NCBI RefSeq assembly: GCF_002105195.1
Contig: NZ_MUHU01000001.1
Span: 1-64,000, forward strand
DNA: 64,000 bases
Direction of reading: 5' to 3'
Origin: Derxia lacustris
GTDB lineage: Bacteria; Pseudomonadota; Gammaproteobacteria; Burkholderiales; Burkholderiaceae_E
Shown here: positions 50,739-59,589 of the stretch, in pieces
Layout: each line of letters begins with the position of its first letter
Position numbering within the stretch: position 1 is the stretch's first letter
Made by a program: the position numbers and the translations under genes
The notes under the pieces: generated by a model
Told to the model about the DNA's origin: nothing
Database searches by the model: none
The model's input: the letters and a program-made list of their open reading frames with translations, nothing else

Positions 50739-51349
50739 GCGCCGCCGACCTGCCCTTGCAAGCGCTGCGCATCGGCCTCGTGTCGATCTCCGACCGCGCG
50801 AGCGCCGGCACCTATGCCGACGCCGGCCTGCCGGCGCTGCGCGAATGGCTCGGCCTGGCGCTGAAGAATCCGGTCGAGTGGGTCGAGCGGCTGATCCCGG
50901 ATGAGCGCGCCGGCATCGAGGCGACGCTGATCGAGCTGGTCGACGCCGAGCGCTGCGATCTGGTGCTGACCACCGGCGGCACCGGCCCGTCGCGGCGCGA
51001 TGTGACGCCCGAGGCGACGCTGGCCATCGGCACCAAGCAGCTGCCCGGCTTCGGCGAGCAGATGCGCCAGGTGAGCCTGAAATTCGTGCCGACCGCCATC
51101 CTGTCGCGCCAGGTGGCGGTGATCCGCGAGACGCCGGATCACGCGGCGCTGGTCATCAATCTGCCGGGCCAGCCCAAGTCGATCCGCGAGACGCTGGCCG
51201 GGCTGCGCGCCGCCGACGGCTCGGTGACGGTGGACGGCGTGTTCGCCGCCGTGCCCTACTGCATCGACCTGATCGGCGGGCCCTGGATCGAGACCGATCC
51301 GGCGGTGAGCAAGGCCTTCCGGCCCAAGACGGCGGTGCGCACGCGCTGA
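50735..51349 (+). CDS. mog: Molybdopterin adenylyltransferase
   Basis: 204 residues. It adenylates molybdopterin before molybdenum insertion. The MoCF/MogA fold shows LTTGGTGPSRRDVTPEAT, ISDRASAGTYAD at the N-terminus and LVINLPGQPKSIRE. The ATG overlaps the yjgA stop by four bases. No other molybdenum cofactor genes are close by. Confidence 0.94.
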   Translation: MSAADLPLQALRIGLVSISDRASAGTYADAGLPALREWLGLALKNPVEWVERLIPDERAGIEATLIELVDAERCDLVLTTGGTGPSRRDVTPEATLAIGTKQLPGFGEQMRQVSLKFVPTAILSRQVAVIRETPDHAALVINLPGQPKSIRETLAGLRAADGSVTVDGVFAAVPYCIDLIGGPWIETDPAVSKAFRPKTAVRTR

Positions 51350-51353
51350 GGCA

Positions 51354-51965
51354 CTAGCGCTGCAAGCCTGTCGCTGCAATCGCGGTCGCCGCTTCATCGG
51401 CCGTGGCGCCGAGCAGCGCGCTCAGCGCCCGCGCCGCGCCCTCGGGGCTGTCGTCGTCGAGCGTCACGCCGCGCGTCACCACGCCGTGCGGCGGCAGCGC
51501 CTGCACCGAGCGCGGATCGATCAGCGTCCAGCGCACCTCGCCATCCAGCCGGCGCGCGGCGCGGTCGATGTCGAGCTTGACCACATCCACCGCCAGCACG
51601 CGGCGCAGCGCGGCCGCCTCGGCGCAACCGCTCTCGCAGATCAGCGCCGACGGCAGCGTGCGCCGCAGCGCCACCGCCAGCTCGCGCGTCGCGCCCACTT
51701 CCACGCGCTCGGCCCAGACGCCGCCCGGCCAGCTCACGATGCCGGCCGCGCCATCGCGAAACCTCAGCTCGCGCGATTGCAGGTACTCGGGCAGCGCCAC
51801 GCGCCGCACCGTCAGCGCGAGGCCGTCGGGCGCCTGCGCGCTGGTGCTCGTCGGCGCGGCGGGCAGCGTCACCAGATGCAGCGCCGGCGCCTTGGCCGCG
51901 CAGCCGGCCAGCAGCAGACCGAGCGCGAGCAGCGTCGGCAAGCACTTCAGATTCACGCGCGTCAT
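51354..51965 (-). CDS. ABC-type transport auxiliary lipoprotein (PqiC/YmbA family)
   Basis: 203 residues with a lipoprotein signal ending LAGC and an ABC_trans_aux domain: VRRVALPEYLQSRELRFR near the N-terminus and a conserved C-terminal segment. It is the outer membrane lipoprotein of an MCE lipid transport system, the fourth gene after permease, ATPase and MCE protein. The start overlaps the MCE gene stop by four bases (ATGA). Four bases separate it from convergent mog. Confidence 0.88.
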   Translation of the reverse strand: MTRVNLKCLPTLLALGLLLAGCAAKAPALHLVTLPAAPTSTSAQAPDGLALTVRRVALPEYLQSRELRFRDGAAGIVSWPGGVWAERVEVGATRELAVALRRTLPSALICESGCAEAAALRRVLAVDVVKLDIDRAARRLDGEVRWTLIDPRSVQALPPHGVVTRGVTLDDDSPEGAARALSALLGATADEAATAIAATGLQR

Positions 51966-52933
51966 TGCGCCTCCCTGCCGAACAGGATGGCGTTCGGCTG
52001 CTGATCGAGGGTTTCGGAAAGCGCGCGCAGGCTGCGCGCCGACTGTGCCAGATCGCGCAGCGCGCTTTCGAGGTCGTCGCGGCCCTGGGCGCCCGGCGCC
52101 ACCAGATCGGACAGCCGCAGCATCGCGGCCTGCGCCGCCTGCGAGGCCTCGCGCGTGGCCACCAGCGTGCGTTGCAGCTCGGGCTGGGCCTGGCCCAGCG
52201 TGCCGCGCGTGCTGTCGGCCAGCTGTCGGATGCTGCCCATCGTGACATTGGCGCTGTCCTGCACCGACTTGAGCGCGCCGTTGGCCTGGGCCAGCGTGCG
52301 GCGCAGCTCGGCGCCGGTCTTGCCGACCTCGCCGGCACTGACGGCCATGAGATCGCGCGCGCCGTTCATCGTCAGTTCCAGCGCCTGCATGGTGCTGCGC
52401 AGCTGCTGGATGGTGTCGCGCACCGGCACGTCGGCGAGCTGGTCGATCAGGGCGCTGAAGCGGTCCTTGATCATCGGAATCTCGGGCGGATCGTCGTCGG
52501 CGCTGCCGAGCAGCGTGGGCTGGGTGTCGGTGCGGAAGTCGAGATCGATCGCGGCCTGGCCGGTGACGAAGCTTTGCAGCATCAGCTTGGCGCGCAGGCC
52601 GCGCTGCACCAGTTCGGGAATGTCGAGCCGGGGCTTGCGCATCTCGTTGCCGATGCGGATGGCGCGCGGCGAGATGCGCAGCACGACCGGAATGCGCGCA
52701 TCGAGCGTGGCGGCATTCACCTCGATGCCGATGTCCTCGACCTGGCCGATCTTCACGCCGCGAAAGGTGACCGGCGCGCCGACATACAGGCCGCTCACGG
52801 TGCCGTCCACATAGGTGACGGCGCGCGCCGATTTCTCGAACAGCGCGGTGCCGCCGAGCAGCACCGCGCCGAGCCCGGCGAGCACGAAGGCGACGACCAC
52901 GAACACGCCGACCATCAGGGCATTGCGTTTCAT
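51962..52933 (-). CDS. MCE domain substrate-binding protein (MlaD-like)
   Basis: 323 residues: one N-terminal membrane helix (about 6-28), a single MCE domain (about 35-115, with VSGLYVGAPVTFRGVKIGQVEDI), and a long helical region (about 160-310) of amphipathic repeats. That longer helical part suggests a tube-forming relative of PqiB/YebT or of the single-MCE LetB-like group rather than compact MlaD. It binds phospholipid and bridges the inner and outer membranes. The start overlaps the ATPase stop (ATGA). Confidence 0.92.
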   Translation of the reverse strand: MKRNALMVGVFVVVAFVLAGLGAVLLGGTALFEKSARAVTYVDGTVSGLYVGAPVTFRGVKIGQVEDIGIEVNAATLDARIPVVLRISPRAIRIGNEMRKPRLDIPELVQRGLRAKLMLQSFVTGQAAIDLDFRTDTQPTLLGSADDDPPEIPMIKDRFSALIDQLADVPVRDTIQQLRSTMQALELTMNGARDLMAVSAGEVGKTGAELRRTLAQANGALKSVQDSANVTMGSIRQLADSTRGTLGQAQPELQRTLVATREASQAAQAAMLRLSDLVAPGAQGRDDLESALRDLAQSARSLRALSETLDQQPNAILFGREAQ

Positions 52934-53730
52934 GCGGAATCCTTGCGGTTGGGCGGCGCGATCCGCGCCTCGGACGCCTCGGCATCGGCCAGCGCCTCGC
53001 GGCGCAGAAACGCGCGCACCGTCGGATGCTGGCAGCGGTCGCGCAGCGTGCGCGGATTGCCGTGGGCGATCGGATGCTTGCTGTCGGCATCCAGAAAAAT
53101 GCCGTCGTCTGCGATGGCGAAGATGCTCGGCAGCTCATGCGTGACCATGACGACGGCCGCGCCGGTGCGGTCGCGCAGCTCGAGGATGAGATCGTCGAGC
53201 CGCTTCGAGCTGATCGGATCGAGGCCTGCCGAGGGCTCGTCGAGGAACAGCAGGCGCGGCTCGCCGGCAATGGCGCGCGCCAGACCGGCGCGCTTCTTCA
53301 TGCCGCCGCTGATGTCGGCCGGAAAGAAGTCGGCGAAGCGCCCGAGCCCGACGAGATCGAGCAGCTCGCGCGCCTTTTCCTCGCGCGCCGCGCGGTCGAG
53401 CCGGCCCTTGCGTTCGAGCGGCACGCAGACGTTCTCGAGCAGCGTCATCGACGACCACAGCGCCGCGCCCTGGAACAGCACGCCGAAGTTCTCGCGCAGC
53501 TGCATGCGGCCGGCGCCGTCGGCCTGCCAGTAGTCGCGGCCGTCATAGCTCACGCTGCCTGCGGCCGGCTCGATGAGCCCGATCATGTGCTTGAGCAGCG
53601 TGCTCTTGCCGCAGCCGCTGCCGCCCATCACCACGAAGATGCGGCCGGGTTCCACGTCGAAGCTGATGTCGCGCTGGATCAGCCGCTCGCCGAAGCGCAT
53701 CTCGAGATTGCGGACCGAGACGAGCGCCAT
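52930..53730 (-). CDS. ABC transporter ATPase of the MCE system (MlaF-like)
   Basis: 266-residue ABC ATPase: Walker A GGSGCGKSTLLKH, signature SGGMKKRAGLARAIA, Walker B LLFLDEPSAGLDP and the switch His in MVTHELPSIF. The signature ISGGMKKRAG is typical of MlaF-type ATPases of lipid transporters. A charged C-terminal extension of about 25 residues follows. It lies two bases after the permease stop. Confidence 0.93.
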   Translation of the reverse strand: MALVSVRNLEMRFGERLIQRDISFDVEPGRIFVVMGGSGCGKSTLLKHMIGLIEPAAGSVSYDGRDYWQADGAGRMQLRENFGVLFQGAALWSSMTLLENVCVPLERKGRLDRAAREEKARELLDLVGLGRFADFFPADISGGMKKRAGLARAIAGEPRLLFLDEPSAGLDPISSKRLDDLILELRDRTGAAVVMVTHELPSIFAIADDGIFLDADSKHPIAHGNPRTLRDRCQHPTVRAFLRREALADAEASEARIAPPNRKDSA

Positions 53731-53732
53731 CG

Positions 53733-54500
53733 TCAGATGCCCATCGCGTTGGCGGCCACGGCAAACGCCGCGTCGAGCGCGATGACGCCGACGATGCCCG
53801 ACACCACCGCGCCGGTCGTCGCATCGCCCACGCCGGCCGCGTTGCGCGCCGAATTGAGGCCGCTGTAGCAGGCGGTCAGCGCGATCAGCCCGCCGAAGGT
53901 CAGCGACTTGGCCAGCCCGAGCCCGAAGAAGCTGAAGTCGAGCGCCTCGAAAGTGCGGTCGAAGTAGGCCGACGGCGTGAGCCGCAACATGCCCGCGCCG
54001 ACGACAAAGCCGCCGAACAGGCTCGTCACGCAACCGTAGAGGTAGAGCAGCGGCGTCATGACCACCAGCGCCAGCACGCGCGGCAGCACCAGGTAATCCA
54101 GCGCCGGCAGGCCGAGCACTTCGAGCGCGTCGATCTCCTCGTTGGCCTGCATCGTGGCCAGCTCGGCGGCAAAGGCGGCGCCGGTGCGGCCGCTGAGCAC
54201 CACGGCGGTGATGACGGCGGCCATCTCGCGCGAGCTGGCGATGGCGACCAGATCGGCCACGAAGATGCCGGCGCCGAACTTGACCAGTTGCACCGCGCCG
54301 ACGAAGGCGAGGATGGCGCCGACCAGCACATTGACCAGGCTGACGATGCCGAGCGCGCGCGCGCTGCAATCGGCCAGTACGCGGGCGAAGTCCTTGCCGC
54401 GAAAGATCGGCCGGCCGCGCAGCAGCGGACCGATGGCAAGCACCAGTCCGCCGAAGAACGCCAGCTTGCTTGCGGCGGCAGACCGGAGGGCCGTCAGCAT
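53733..54500 (-). CDS. MlaE-like permease of the MCE system
   Basis: 255-residue MlaE-family permease with five or so membrane helices and the family signature GAAFAAELATMQANEEIDALEVLG. It opens with no STAS domain, so it is of the short MlaE type. As first gene of the four-gene operon (permease, ATPase, MCE, lipoprotein) it defines an inter-membrane lipid transporter. No ribosome binding site stands out. Confidence 0.93.
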   Translation of the reverse strand: MLTALRSAAASKLAFFGGLVLAIGPLLRGRPIFRGKDFARVLADCSARALGIVSLVNVLVGAILAFVGAVQLVKFGAGIFVADLVAIASSREMAAVITAVVLSGRTGAAFAAELATMQANEEIDALEVLGLPALDYLVLPRVLALVVMTPLLYLYGCVTSLFGGFVVGAGMLRLTPSAYFDRTFEALDFSFFGLGLAKSLTFGGLIALTACYSGLNSARNAAGVGDATTGAVVSGIVGVIALDAAFAVAANAMGI

Positions 54501-54611
54501 GGGCGGAGCTTGTTGGAGGAAGAAGGCGCCGATGCTAGCGCGCCGCCGCCGCGCCGACGACTCGTCACATCTGCGCGCGGCCCGACGGTTCCGCCGGGCC
54601 GGCGTCCGCGC

Positions 54612-55640
54612 TCAGGCAGTCATGTCGAGCACCACGCGGCCGTTGATCGTGCCGGCGCGCATGTGGTCGAAGATGGTGTTGATGTTGTCGAGCCGGTCGG
54701 TGGTCGAGGTGCAATGCACCTTGCCCTGGGCCGCGAAGTCGAGCGCCTCCTGCAGGTCGAGCCGGGTGCCGACGATCGAGCCGCGCACCGTGATGCCGTT
54801 GAGCACCATGTCGAAGATCGACAGCGGAAAATCGCCCGGCGGCAGCCCCACCAGCGACACGGTGCCGCCGCGTCGCACCGCGCCGATGGCCTGCGCAAAG
54901 GCCGTGCGCGATACCGCCGTGACGAGCACGCCATGCGCGCCGCCGATCGCCGCGCGGATGGTCGCGCCCGGGTCTTCGCGCAGCGCGTTCACCGTCAGCT
55001 CGGCGCCGTGCTCGCGCGCCAGCGCCAGCTTGCTGTCGTCGATGTCGATGGCCGCGACGCGCAGGCCCATCGCGCGCGCGTACTGCACCGCCATGTGCCC
55101 GAGCCCGCCAATGCCCGAGATGGCGACCCACTGCCCGGGCTTGGCCTCGGTCACCTTGAGGCCCTTGTAGACCGTGACGCCAGCGCAGAGCACCGGCGCC
55201 ACCTCGACGAAGCCGAGCCTGTCGGGCAGCTTGCCGACGAAATCCGGATCGGCCAGCACGAAGTCGGCATAGCCGCCGTTGACCGAGTAGCCGGTGTTCT
55301 TCTGCTCACCGCACAGGGTTTCCCAGCCGGCCAGGCAATGCTCGCAATGGCCGCAGGCGCTGTAGAGCCAGGGCACGCCGACGCGGTCGCCCTCCTTCAC
55401 ATGCGTCACGCCCGCGCCCACCGCCGCGACCCAGCCCACGCCTTCATGGCCCGGGATGAACGGCGGATTGGGCTTGACCGGCCAGTCGCCGTCGGCGGCA
55501 TGCAGATCGGTATGGCAGACACCGCTGGCGGCGATCTTCACGAGGATCTGGCCCGGGCCGACCTCGGGCACCGGCACTTCGTCGATGACCAGCGGCTGAC
55601 CGAATGCGCGGACGACCGCGGCCTTCATGAACTTGCTCAT
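54612..55640 (-). CDS. adhP: Zinc-dependent alcohol dehydrogenase
   Basis: 342-residue medium-chain dehydrogenase. Catalytic zinc ligands sit in [14 protein letters not shown] and GHEGVGWV, structural zinc Cys residues in [15 protein letters not shown], and the NAD-binding fold is [17 protein letters not shown]. It matches propanol-preferring AdhP (ethanol to acetaldehyde). AGGAGG stands seven bases before the ATG, one of the strongest ribosome binding sites in the window. It is monocistronic by context. Confidence 0.93.
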   Translation of the reverse strand: MSKFMKAAVVRAFGQPLVIDEVPVPEVGPGQILVKIAASGVCHTDLHAADGDWPVKPNPPFIPGHEGVGWVAAVGAGVTHVKEGDRVGVPWLYSACGHCEHCLAGWETLCGEQKNTGYSVNGGYADFVLADPDFVGKLPDRLGFVEVAPVLCAGVTVYKGLKVTEAKPGQWVAISGIGGLGHMAVQYARAMGLRVAAIDIDDSKLALAREHGAELTVNALREDPGATIRAAIGGAHGVLVTAVSRTAFAQAIGAVRRGGTVSLVGLPPGDFPLSIFDMVLNGITVRGSIVGTRLDLQEALDFAAQGKVHCTSTTDRLDNINTIFDHMRAGTINGRVVLDMTA

Positions 55641-55730
55641 GGCTTGCCTCCTGATGGCTGTGCAACCAGGAGCCAGACTCCGCCCGCCGCGCCCTCACCC
55701 GCCTTGATGACGGTCAAGTGGACTGACCGA

Positions 55731-57221
55731 TTACTGGAACGCCACCTCGGCAAAGCTGCGCAGCTTGCGGCTGTGCAGATGATCGAGATCCTGCTGGCGC
55801 AGCCGCTCGATGGCGCGGATGCCGATGCGCAGATGCTGCTCGACCCGCTCGCGGTAGAAGTGGTTGGCCATGCCGGGCAGCTTGAGCTCGCCGTGCAGCG
55901 GCTTGTCGCTCACGCAGAGCAGCGTTCCGTAGGGCACGCGAAAGCGGAAGCCGTTGGCGGCAATCGTGGCGCTTTCCATGTCGAGCGCGACCGCGCGGCT
56001 CTGGCTGAAGCGGCGCTCGGGCGTGCGCTGCGGCAGCAGCTCCCAGTTGCGGTTGTCGGTGCTGGCCACGGTGCCGGTACGCATGATGCGTTTCAGCTCA
56101 TAGCCCTCCAGCTGGGTCACGTCCTCGACCGCGCCTTCGAGCGCCAGCTGCACCTCGGCCAGCGGCGGGATCGGCACCCACAGCGGCAGGTCCTCGTCGA
56201 GCACATGGTCCTCGCGCACATAGCCGTGGGCCAGCACGTAGTCGCCCAGGTTCTGCGTGTTCCGCAGGCCGGCGCAATGGCCGAGCATGATCCAGGCATG
56301 CGGGCGCAGCACCGCGATGTGGTCGGTGATGGTCTTGGCATTGGCCGGCCCGACGCCGATGTTGACCATCGTGATGCCGGTACGGTCGCGTCGCAGCAGG
56401 TGATAGGCCGGCATCTGCGGCAGCCGGGGCGGCGGCGCGCCGAGGGCGTCGCCGGCTTCGGCCGCCTCGCCCACGCGTCGCGTGACGACATTGCCCGGCT
56501 CCACGAAGGCGCAGTAGGCGTCGTTCTCGCCGCCGTCGGGCGCGCTGGCCATGATCTGGTGGCCGAGCTTGATGAACTCGTCGATGTAGAACTGGTAGTT
56601 CGTGAACAGCACGAAGTTCTGGAAATGCTCGGGCGCGGTGCCGGTGTAGTGACGCAGCCGGTGCAGCGAATAGTCCACGCGCGGCGCGGTGAACAGCGCC
56701 AGCGGCTGCGGCTCGCCGAGGTCGATCTCGTGCGTGCCGTTGGCGATGCCGTCGTCCATCGCGCCGAGGTCGGGCAGATCGAACACGTCGCGCATGCGCA
56801 TGCGGCGCTCGGCACTCAGGCTGCCTTCGATGTGATCGTGCTCGGCGAAGGAAAAGTGCACCGGGATCGGCTGCGTGCTCAGTCCCACTTCCAGCGCCAC
56901 GCCGTGATTGCGCAGCAGCAGCCGGAATTGCTCGCGGTAGTAGTCGGCGAACAGGTCGGGCCGGGTGAGCGTGGTCTCGTAGGTGCCCGGCCCGGCCACA
57001 AAGCCGTAGGCCAGCCGCGAGTCGGCGCGCGCCACGGTATCGGTATGCACACGCACGAAGGGATAGCAGGCGCGCACATGGCCGCCGAGGTCTTCGCCGG
57101 CCACGAAGCGGCGCAGCGCGTCGCGCAGTCGGGCGATGCTTGCGTCGTACAGCTGCTCGACATGGTCGGCGGCGCGGTCGGGATCGGTGAAGCTGAGTGT
57201 GGCGGGGCGCGGCTCGGTCAT
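55731..57221 (-). CDS. amn: AMP nucleosidase
   Basis: 496 residues. It hydrolyses AMP to adenine and ribose-5-phosphate. An N-terminal domain of about 180 residues is followed by the nucleoside phosphorylase-like domain with INIGVGPANAKTITDHIAVLR in spread form and the active-site segment ALDMESATIAANGFRFRVPYG. Length and order match proteobacterial Amn. It lies downstream of the tRNA cluster behind a terminator. Confidence 0.95.
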   Translation of the reverse strand: MTEPRPATLSFTDPDRAADHVEQLYDASIARLRDALRRFVAGEDLGGHVRACYPFVRVHTDTVARADSRLAYGFVAGPGTYETTLTRPDLFADYYREQFRLLLRNHGVALEVGLSTQPIPVHFSFAEHDHIEGSLSAERRMRMRDVFDLPDLGAMDDGIANGTHEIDLGEPQPLALFTAPRVDYSLHRLRHYTGTAPEHFQNFVLFTNYQFYIDEFIKLGHQIMASAPDGGENDAYCAFVEPGNVVTRRVGEAAEAGDALGAPPPRLPQMPAYHLLRRDRTGITMVNIGVGPANAKTITDHIAVLRPHAWIMLGHCAGLRNTQNLGDYVLAHGYVREDHVLDEDLPLWVPIPPLAEVQLALEGAVEDVTQLEGYELKRIMRTGTVASTDNRNWELLPQRTPERRFSQSRAVALDMESATIAANGFRFRVPYGTLLCVSDKPLHGELKLPGMANHFYRERVEQHLRIGIRAIERLRQQDLDHLHSRKLRSFAEVAFQ

Positions 57222-57340
57222 GGGTCTCGGCAGGAAGCGGGAGGATCGGGCAACGATAGTTGCGTCGCATGATCCTGCAACGCGCCGGGCCGGCCGTCGC
57301 GGAATTCCCTGCTGCCGAAAGGGCGCGCAAAAACAGAAAA

Positions 57341-57356
57341 GCCCGCATCTGCGGGC
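57341..57356. terminator. Terminator of the tRNA cluster
   Basis: A compact stem GCCCGCA/TGCGGGC is flanked by six T residues on the right and by AAAA plus a further A run on the left, so it can work on both strands. On the minus strand it closes the tRNA transcript before amn. Confidence 0.8.
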
Positions 57357-57393
57357 TTTTTTGCGTTGACTGCACAGGTTGCGGGCGACTGAC

Positions 57394-57469
57394 TGGCGTC
57401 CCCACCGGGATTCGAACCCGGGTTATCGCCGTGAAAGGGCGGTGTCCTAGGCCTCTAGACGATAGGGAC
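57394..57469 (-). tRNA. tRNA-Glu (UUC), copy 1
   Basis: 76 nt, minus strand, anticodon TTC in the loop CTTTCAC, with GTCCCTA acceptor start, TTCGAAT T-loop and encoded CCA. It is identical to the other tRNA-Glu gene. The top anticodon-stem pair is C27-A43, a mismatch. Confidence 0.97.
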
Positions 57470-57520
57470 CCGCAACTGCGCGACATGCACGGCCGACTAG
57501 CATCGACCGCTCAAACAAAA

Positions 57521-57546
57521 ATGGCTTAGCCGAGAAGCTAAGCCAT
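57521..57546 (-). terminator. Hairpin with T run between the two tRNA-Glu genes
   Basis: A perfect 10-bp stem (ATGGCTTAGC / GCTAAGCCAT) with a six-base loop is followed on the minus strand by TTTTTGTTTG. It has the form of an intrinsic terminator or a processing hairpin, yet a second tRNA-Glu lies downstream with no visible promoter. Confidence 0.7.
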
Positions 57547-57574
57547 CTTGACGAACATTGAGGTGACTCGGGTT

Positions 57575-57650
57575 TGGCGTCCCCACCGGGATTCGAACCC
57601 GGGTTATCGCCGTGAAAGGGCGGTGTCCTAGGCCTCTAGACGATAGGGAC
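57575..57650 (-). tRNA. tRNA-Glu (UUC), copy 2
   Basis: 76 nt, identical to copy 1, anticodon TTC, encoded CCA. It is bracketed by a 16-nt inverted repeat with one mismatch (57561-57576 and 57654-57669) that would pair the precursor's 5' leader with its 3' trailer. Confidence 0.97.
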
Positions 57651-57691
57651 ACTCAAACCCGAATCACCTCACAACCGCTGCACCATCTTGA

Positions 57692-57767
<76 letters not shown>

Positions 57768-57782
57768 TTGCGATGTGCAGCG

Positions 57783-57822
57783 TTCTTCGTTGTTTGCGTT
57801 TTGCTGTGCAAGCAGCGAAGAA
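57783..57822. repeat. Long imperfect hairpin upstream of the tRNA cluster
   Basis: Arms of 15 bases (57783-57797 and 57808-57822) are complementary at 13 positions with two G-U pairs on the plus strand, around a ten-base loop. It lies between gltX and tRNA-Ala, overlapping the predicted start of the tRNA transcript. Confidence 0.5.
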
Positions 57823-57827
57823 GCCGA

Positions 57828-57856
57828 ATTATGCAGAGTGCTCTACGACTTGGCAA
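57828..57856 (-). promoter_or_regulatory. Sigma70-type promoter of the tRNA cluster
   Basis: TTGCCA and CATAAT, each one base off consensus, are separated by exactly 17 bases on the minus strand, and the sequence after the -10 is GC-rich (TCGGC), as in stringently controlled stable RNA promoters. The start would be near 57821, about 54 bases before tRNA-Ala. Confidence 0.65.
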
Positions 57857-57889
57857 GTGCCTGTGTCGAAAATGTATCAACCACGCACA

Positions 57890-59299
57890 TCAGACTGCAT
57901 CGAGGCCGGCGGCGATGCGCGCCAGCACCGTCTCGCGGCCGAACAGTTCGAGCACCGCATCGACCGACGGCGTGTGCGTTTGCCCGGCCACCAGCACGCG
58001 GAGCGGAATCGCGAGCTGCGGCATCTTCAGGCTGTGGGCGGCGAGCACCTGCTTGAGCAGCGGCGCGATGGCTTCGCGCTTCCACTCGATGTCGGCGGCG
58101 GCGGTGGCGAAGGCCGCGATGGCCGGACGCACGGCAGCAGTGACGTGCTGCTCGCGCAGGGCAGCGTCGTCCTTGAACGGCGCGTAGAACAGCATGGCCG
58201 CATCGGCGAGCTGCTCCAGCGTTTCGGCGCGGTCGCGCAGCAGCAGCACGGCTGTGGGCAGATCGACGCCGCCGGCCACGATGCCGCCGCGCCGTTCGAT
58301 GCGCGGCGCGACCAGCGCGGCGAGTCGGGCCACGTCGGCCTGCTTGATGTAGTGGTGATTGACCCAGTTCAGCTTCTTCGGGTCCCACTGCGCGGCCGAG
58401 CGGCTGAGGTGGGCCACGTCGAACCATTCCACGAACTGCTCGCGCGAGAAGATTTCATCGTCGCCATGGCTCCAGCCGAGGCGCGCCAGGTAGTTGCACA
58501 GCGCCTCGGGCAGATAGCCGTCGTCGTCGTACTGCATGACGCTGACCGCGCCGTGGCGCTTGGACAGCTTCTCGCCGTCGGGGCCGAGGATCATGGGCAC
58601 ATGGCCGTACTCGGGCACCTCGGCGCCGAGCGCCTTGAGGATGTTGATCTGGCGCGGCGTGTTGTTGACATGGTCGTCGCCGCGGATCACATGGGTGATG
58701 CCCATGTCCCAGTCGTCGACCACCACGCAGAAGTTGTAGGTCGGCGTGCCGTCGGGGCGAGCGACGATGAGGTCGTCCATCTCGCGGTTGGCGATGGTGA
58801 TTTCGCCCTTCACGAAGTCGTTCCAGGTCACCTCGCCGTCGGCCGGATTGCGGAACCGCAGCACCGGCTGCACGCCTTCGGGCACCGGCGGCAGCGTCTT
58901 GCCGGGCTCGGGGCGCCAGCGGCCGTCGTAGCGCGGCTTTTCGCCGCGTGCGCGTTGCGCCTCGCGCATGGCTTCGACTTCCTGCGGCGAGCAGTAGCAC
59001 GGGTAGACGCTGCCGGCGGCGCGCATCTGCGCCAGCACTTCGCGGTAGCGGTCCATGCGCTGCATCTGGTAGTGCGGGCCCTCGTCGTGTTCGAGGTCGA
59101 GCCATTTCATGCCGTCGAGGATGGCCTGCACGGCCTCGGGCGTGGAGCGTTCGAGGTCGGTGTCCTCGATGCGCAGCACGAAGGTTCCGCCGGCGTGGCG
59201 CGCGAGCGCCCAGGCATAGAGCGCGGTGCGCGCGCCGCCGAGATGGAGATAGCCGGTGGGCGAGGGAGCGAAGCGGGAACGGATGGGGCGAGTGGACAC
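57890..59299 (-). CDS. gltX: Glutamyl-tRNA synthetase
   Basis: 469-residue class I synthetase that charges tRNA-Glu. The HIGH-type motif is in [18 protein letters not shown] and the KMSKS-type motif is EKLSKRHGA. The start is a GTG at 59299 with AAGG six bases upstream; the resulting [16 protein letters not shown] is the usual N-terminus. It is directly upstream of the cluster containing two tRNA-Glu genes. Confidence 0.97.
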   Translation of the reverse strand: MSTRPIRSRFAPSPTGYLHLGGARTALYAWALARHAGGTFVLRIEDTDLERSTPEAVQAILDGMKWLDLEHDEGPHYQMQRMDRYREVLAQMRAAGSVYPCYCSPQEVEAMREAQRARGEKPRYDGRWRPEPGKTLPPVPEGVQPVLRFRNPADGEVTWNDFVKGEITIANREMDDLIVARPDGTPTYNFCVVVDDWDMGITHVIRGDDHVNNTPRQINILKALGAEVPEYGHVPMILGPDGEKLSKRHGAVSVMQYDDDGYLPEALCNYLARLGWSHGDDEIFSREQFVEWFDVAHLSRSAAQWDPKKLNWVNHHYIKQADVARLAALVAPRIERRGGIVAGGVDLPTAVLLLRDRAETLEQLADAAMLFYAPFKDDAALREQHVTAAVRPAIAAFATAAADIEWKREAIAPLLKQVLAAHSLKMPQLAIPLRVLVAGQTHTPSVDAVLELFGRETVLARIAAGLDAV

Positions 59300-59400
59300 G
59301 ATCAGCCTTGGGAAAAGCCCTGAATAGAATCGGTCGAGTTTAGCAATCGGCCCCGCCCTGCCGACCGTCGCCGGAAACCGCCGGACCCGGGCAAGACGCA

Positions 59401-59420
59401 TTGCAAGGGATTGCTTGCAA
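59401..59420. repeat. Small inverted repeat in the gltX upstream region
   Basis: TTGCAAG and CTTGCAA arms of seven bases are separated by six bases, 102 bases upstream of the gltX start. It could be an operator or a chance palindrome. Nothing else is evident in the 290-base gap between gltX and the PfpI-type gene. Confidence 0.35.
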
Positions 59421-59589
59421 CGGCCGCGTCCCGAAACACGCCTGCGATCGCCAGCCACCTGGCGTGATGGCCAACCAACCCCTGCCTGCGCCGGAGCGTC
59501 GCCTAAAACAGCGCAACGCAAGCGCCGTCAATCCTGTCCGGCTCAGTACCGGGCAGGGATGGCCTCGGACCCAGCGTCGGACTCAAGAC

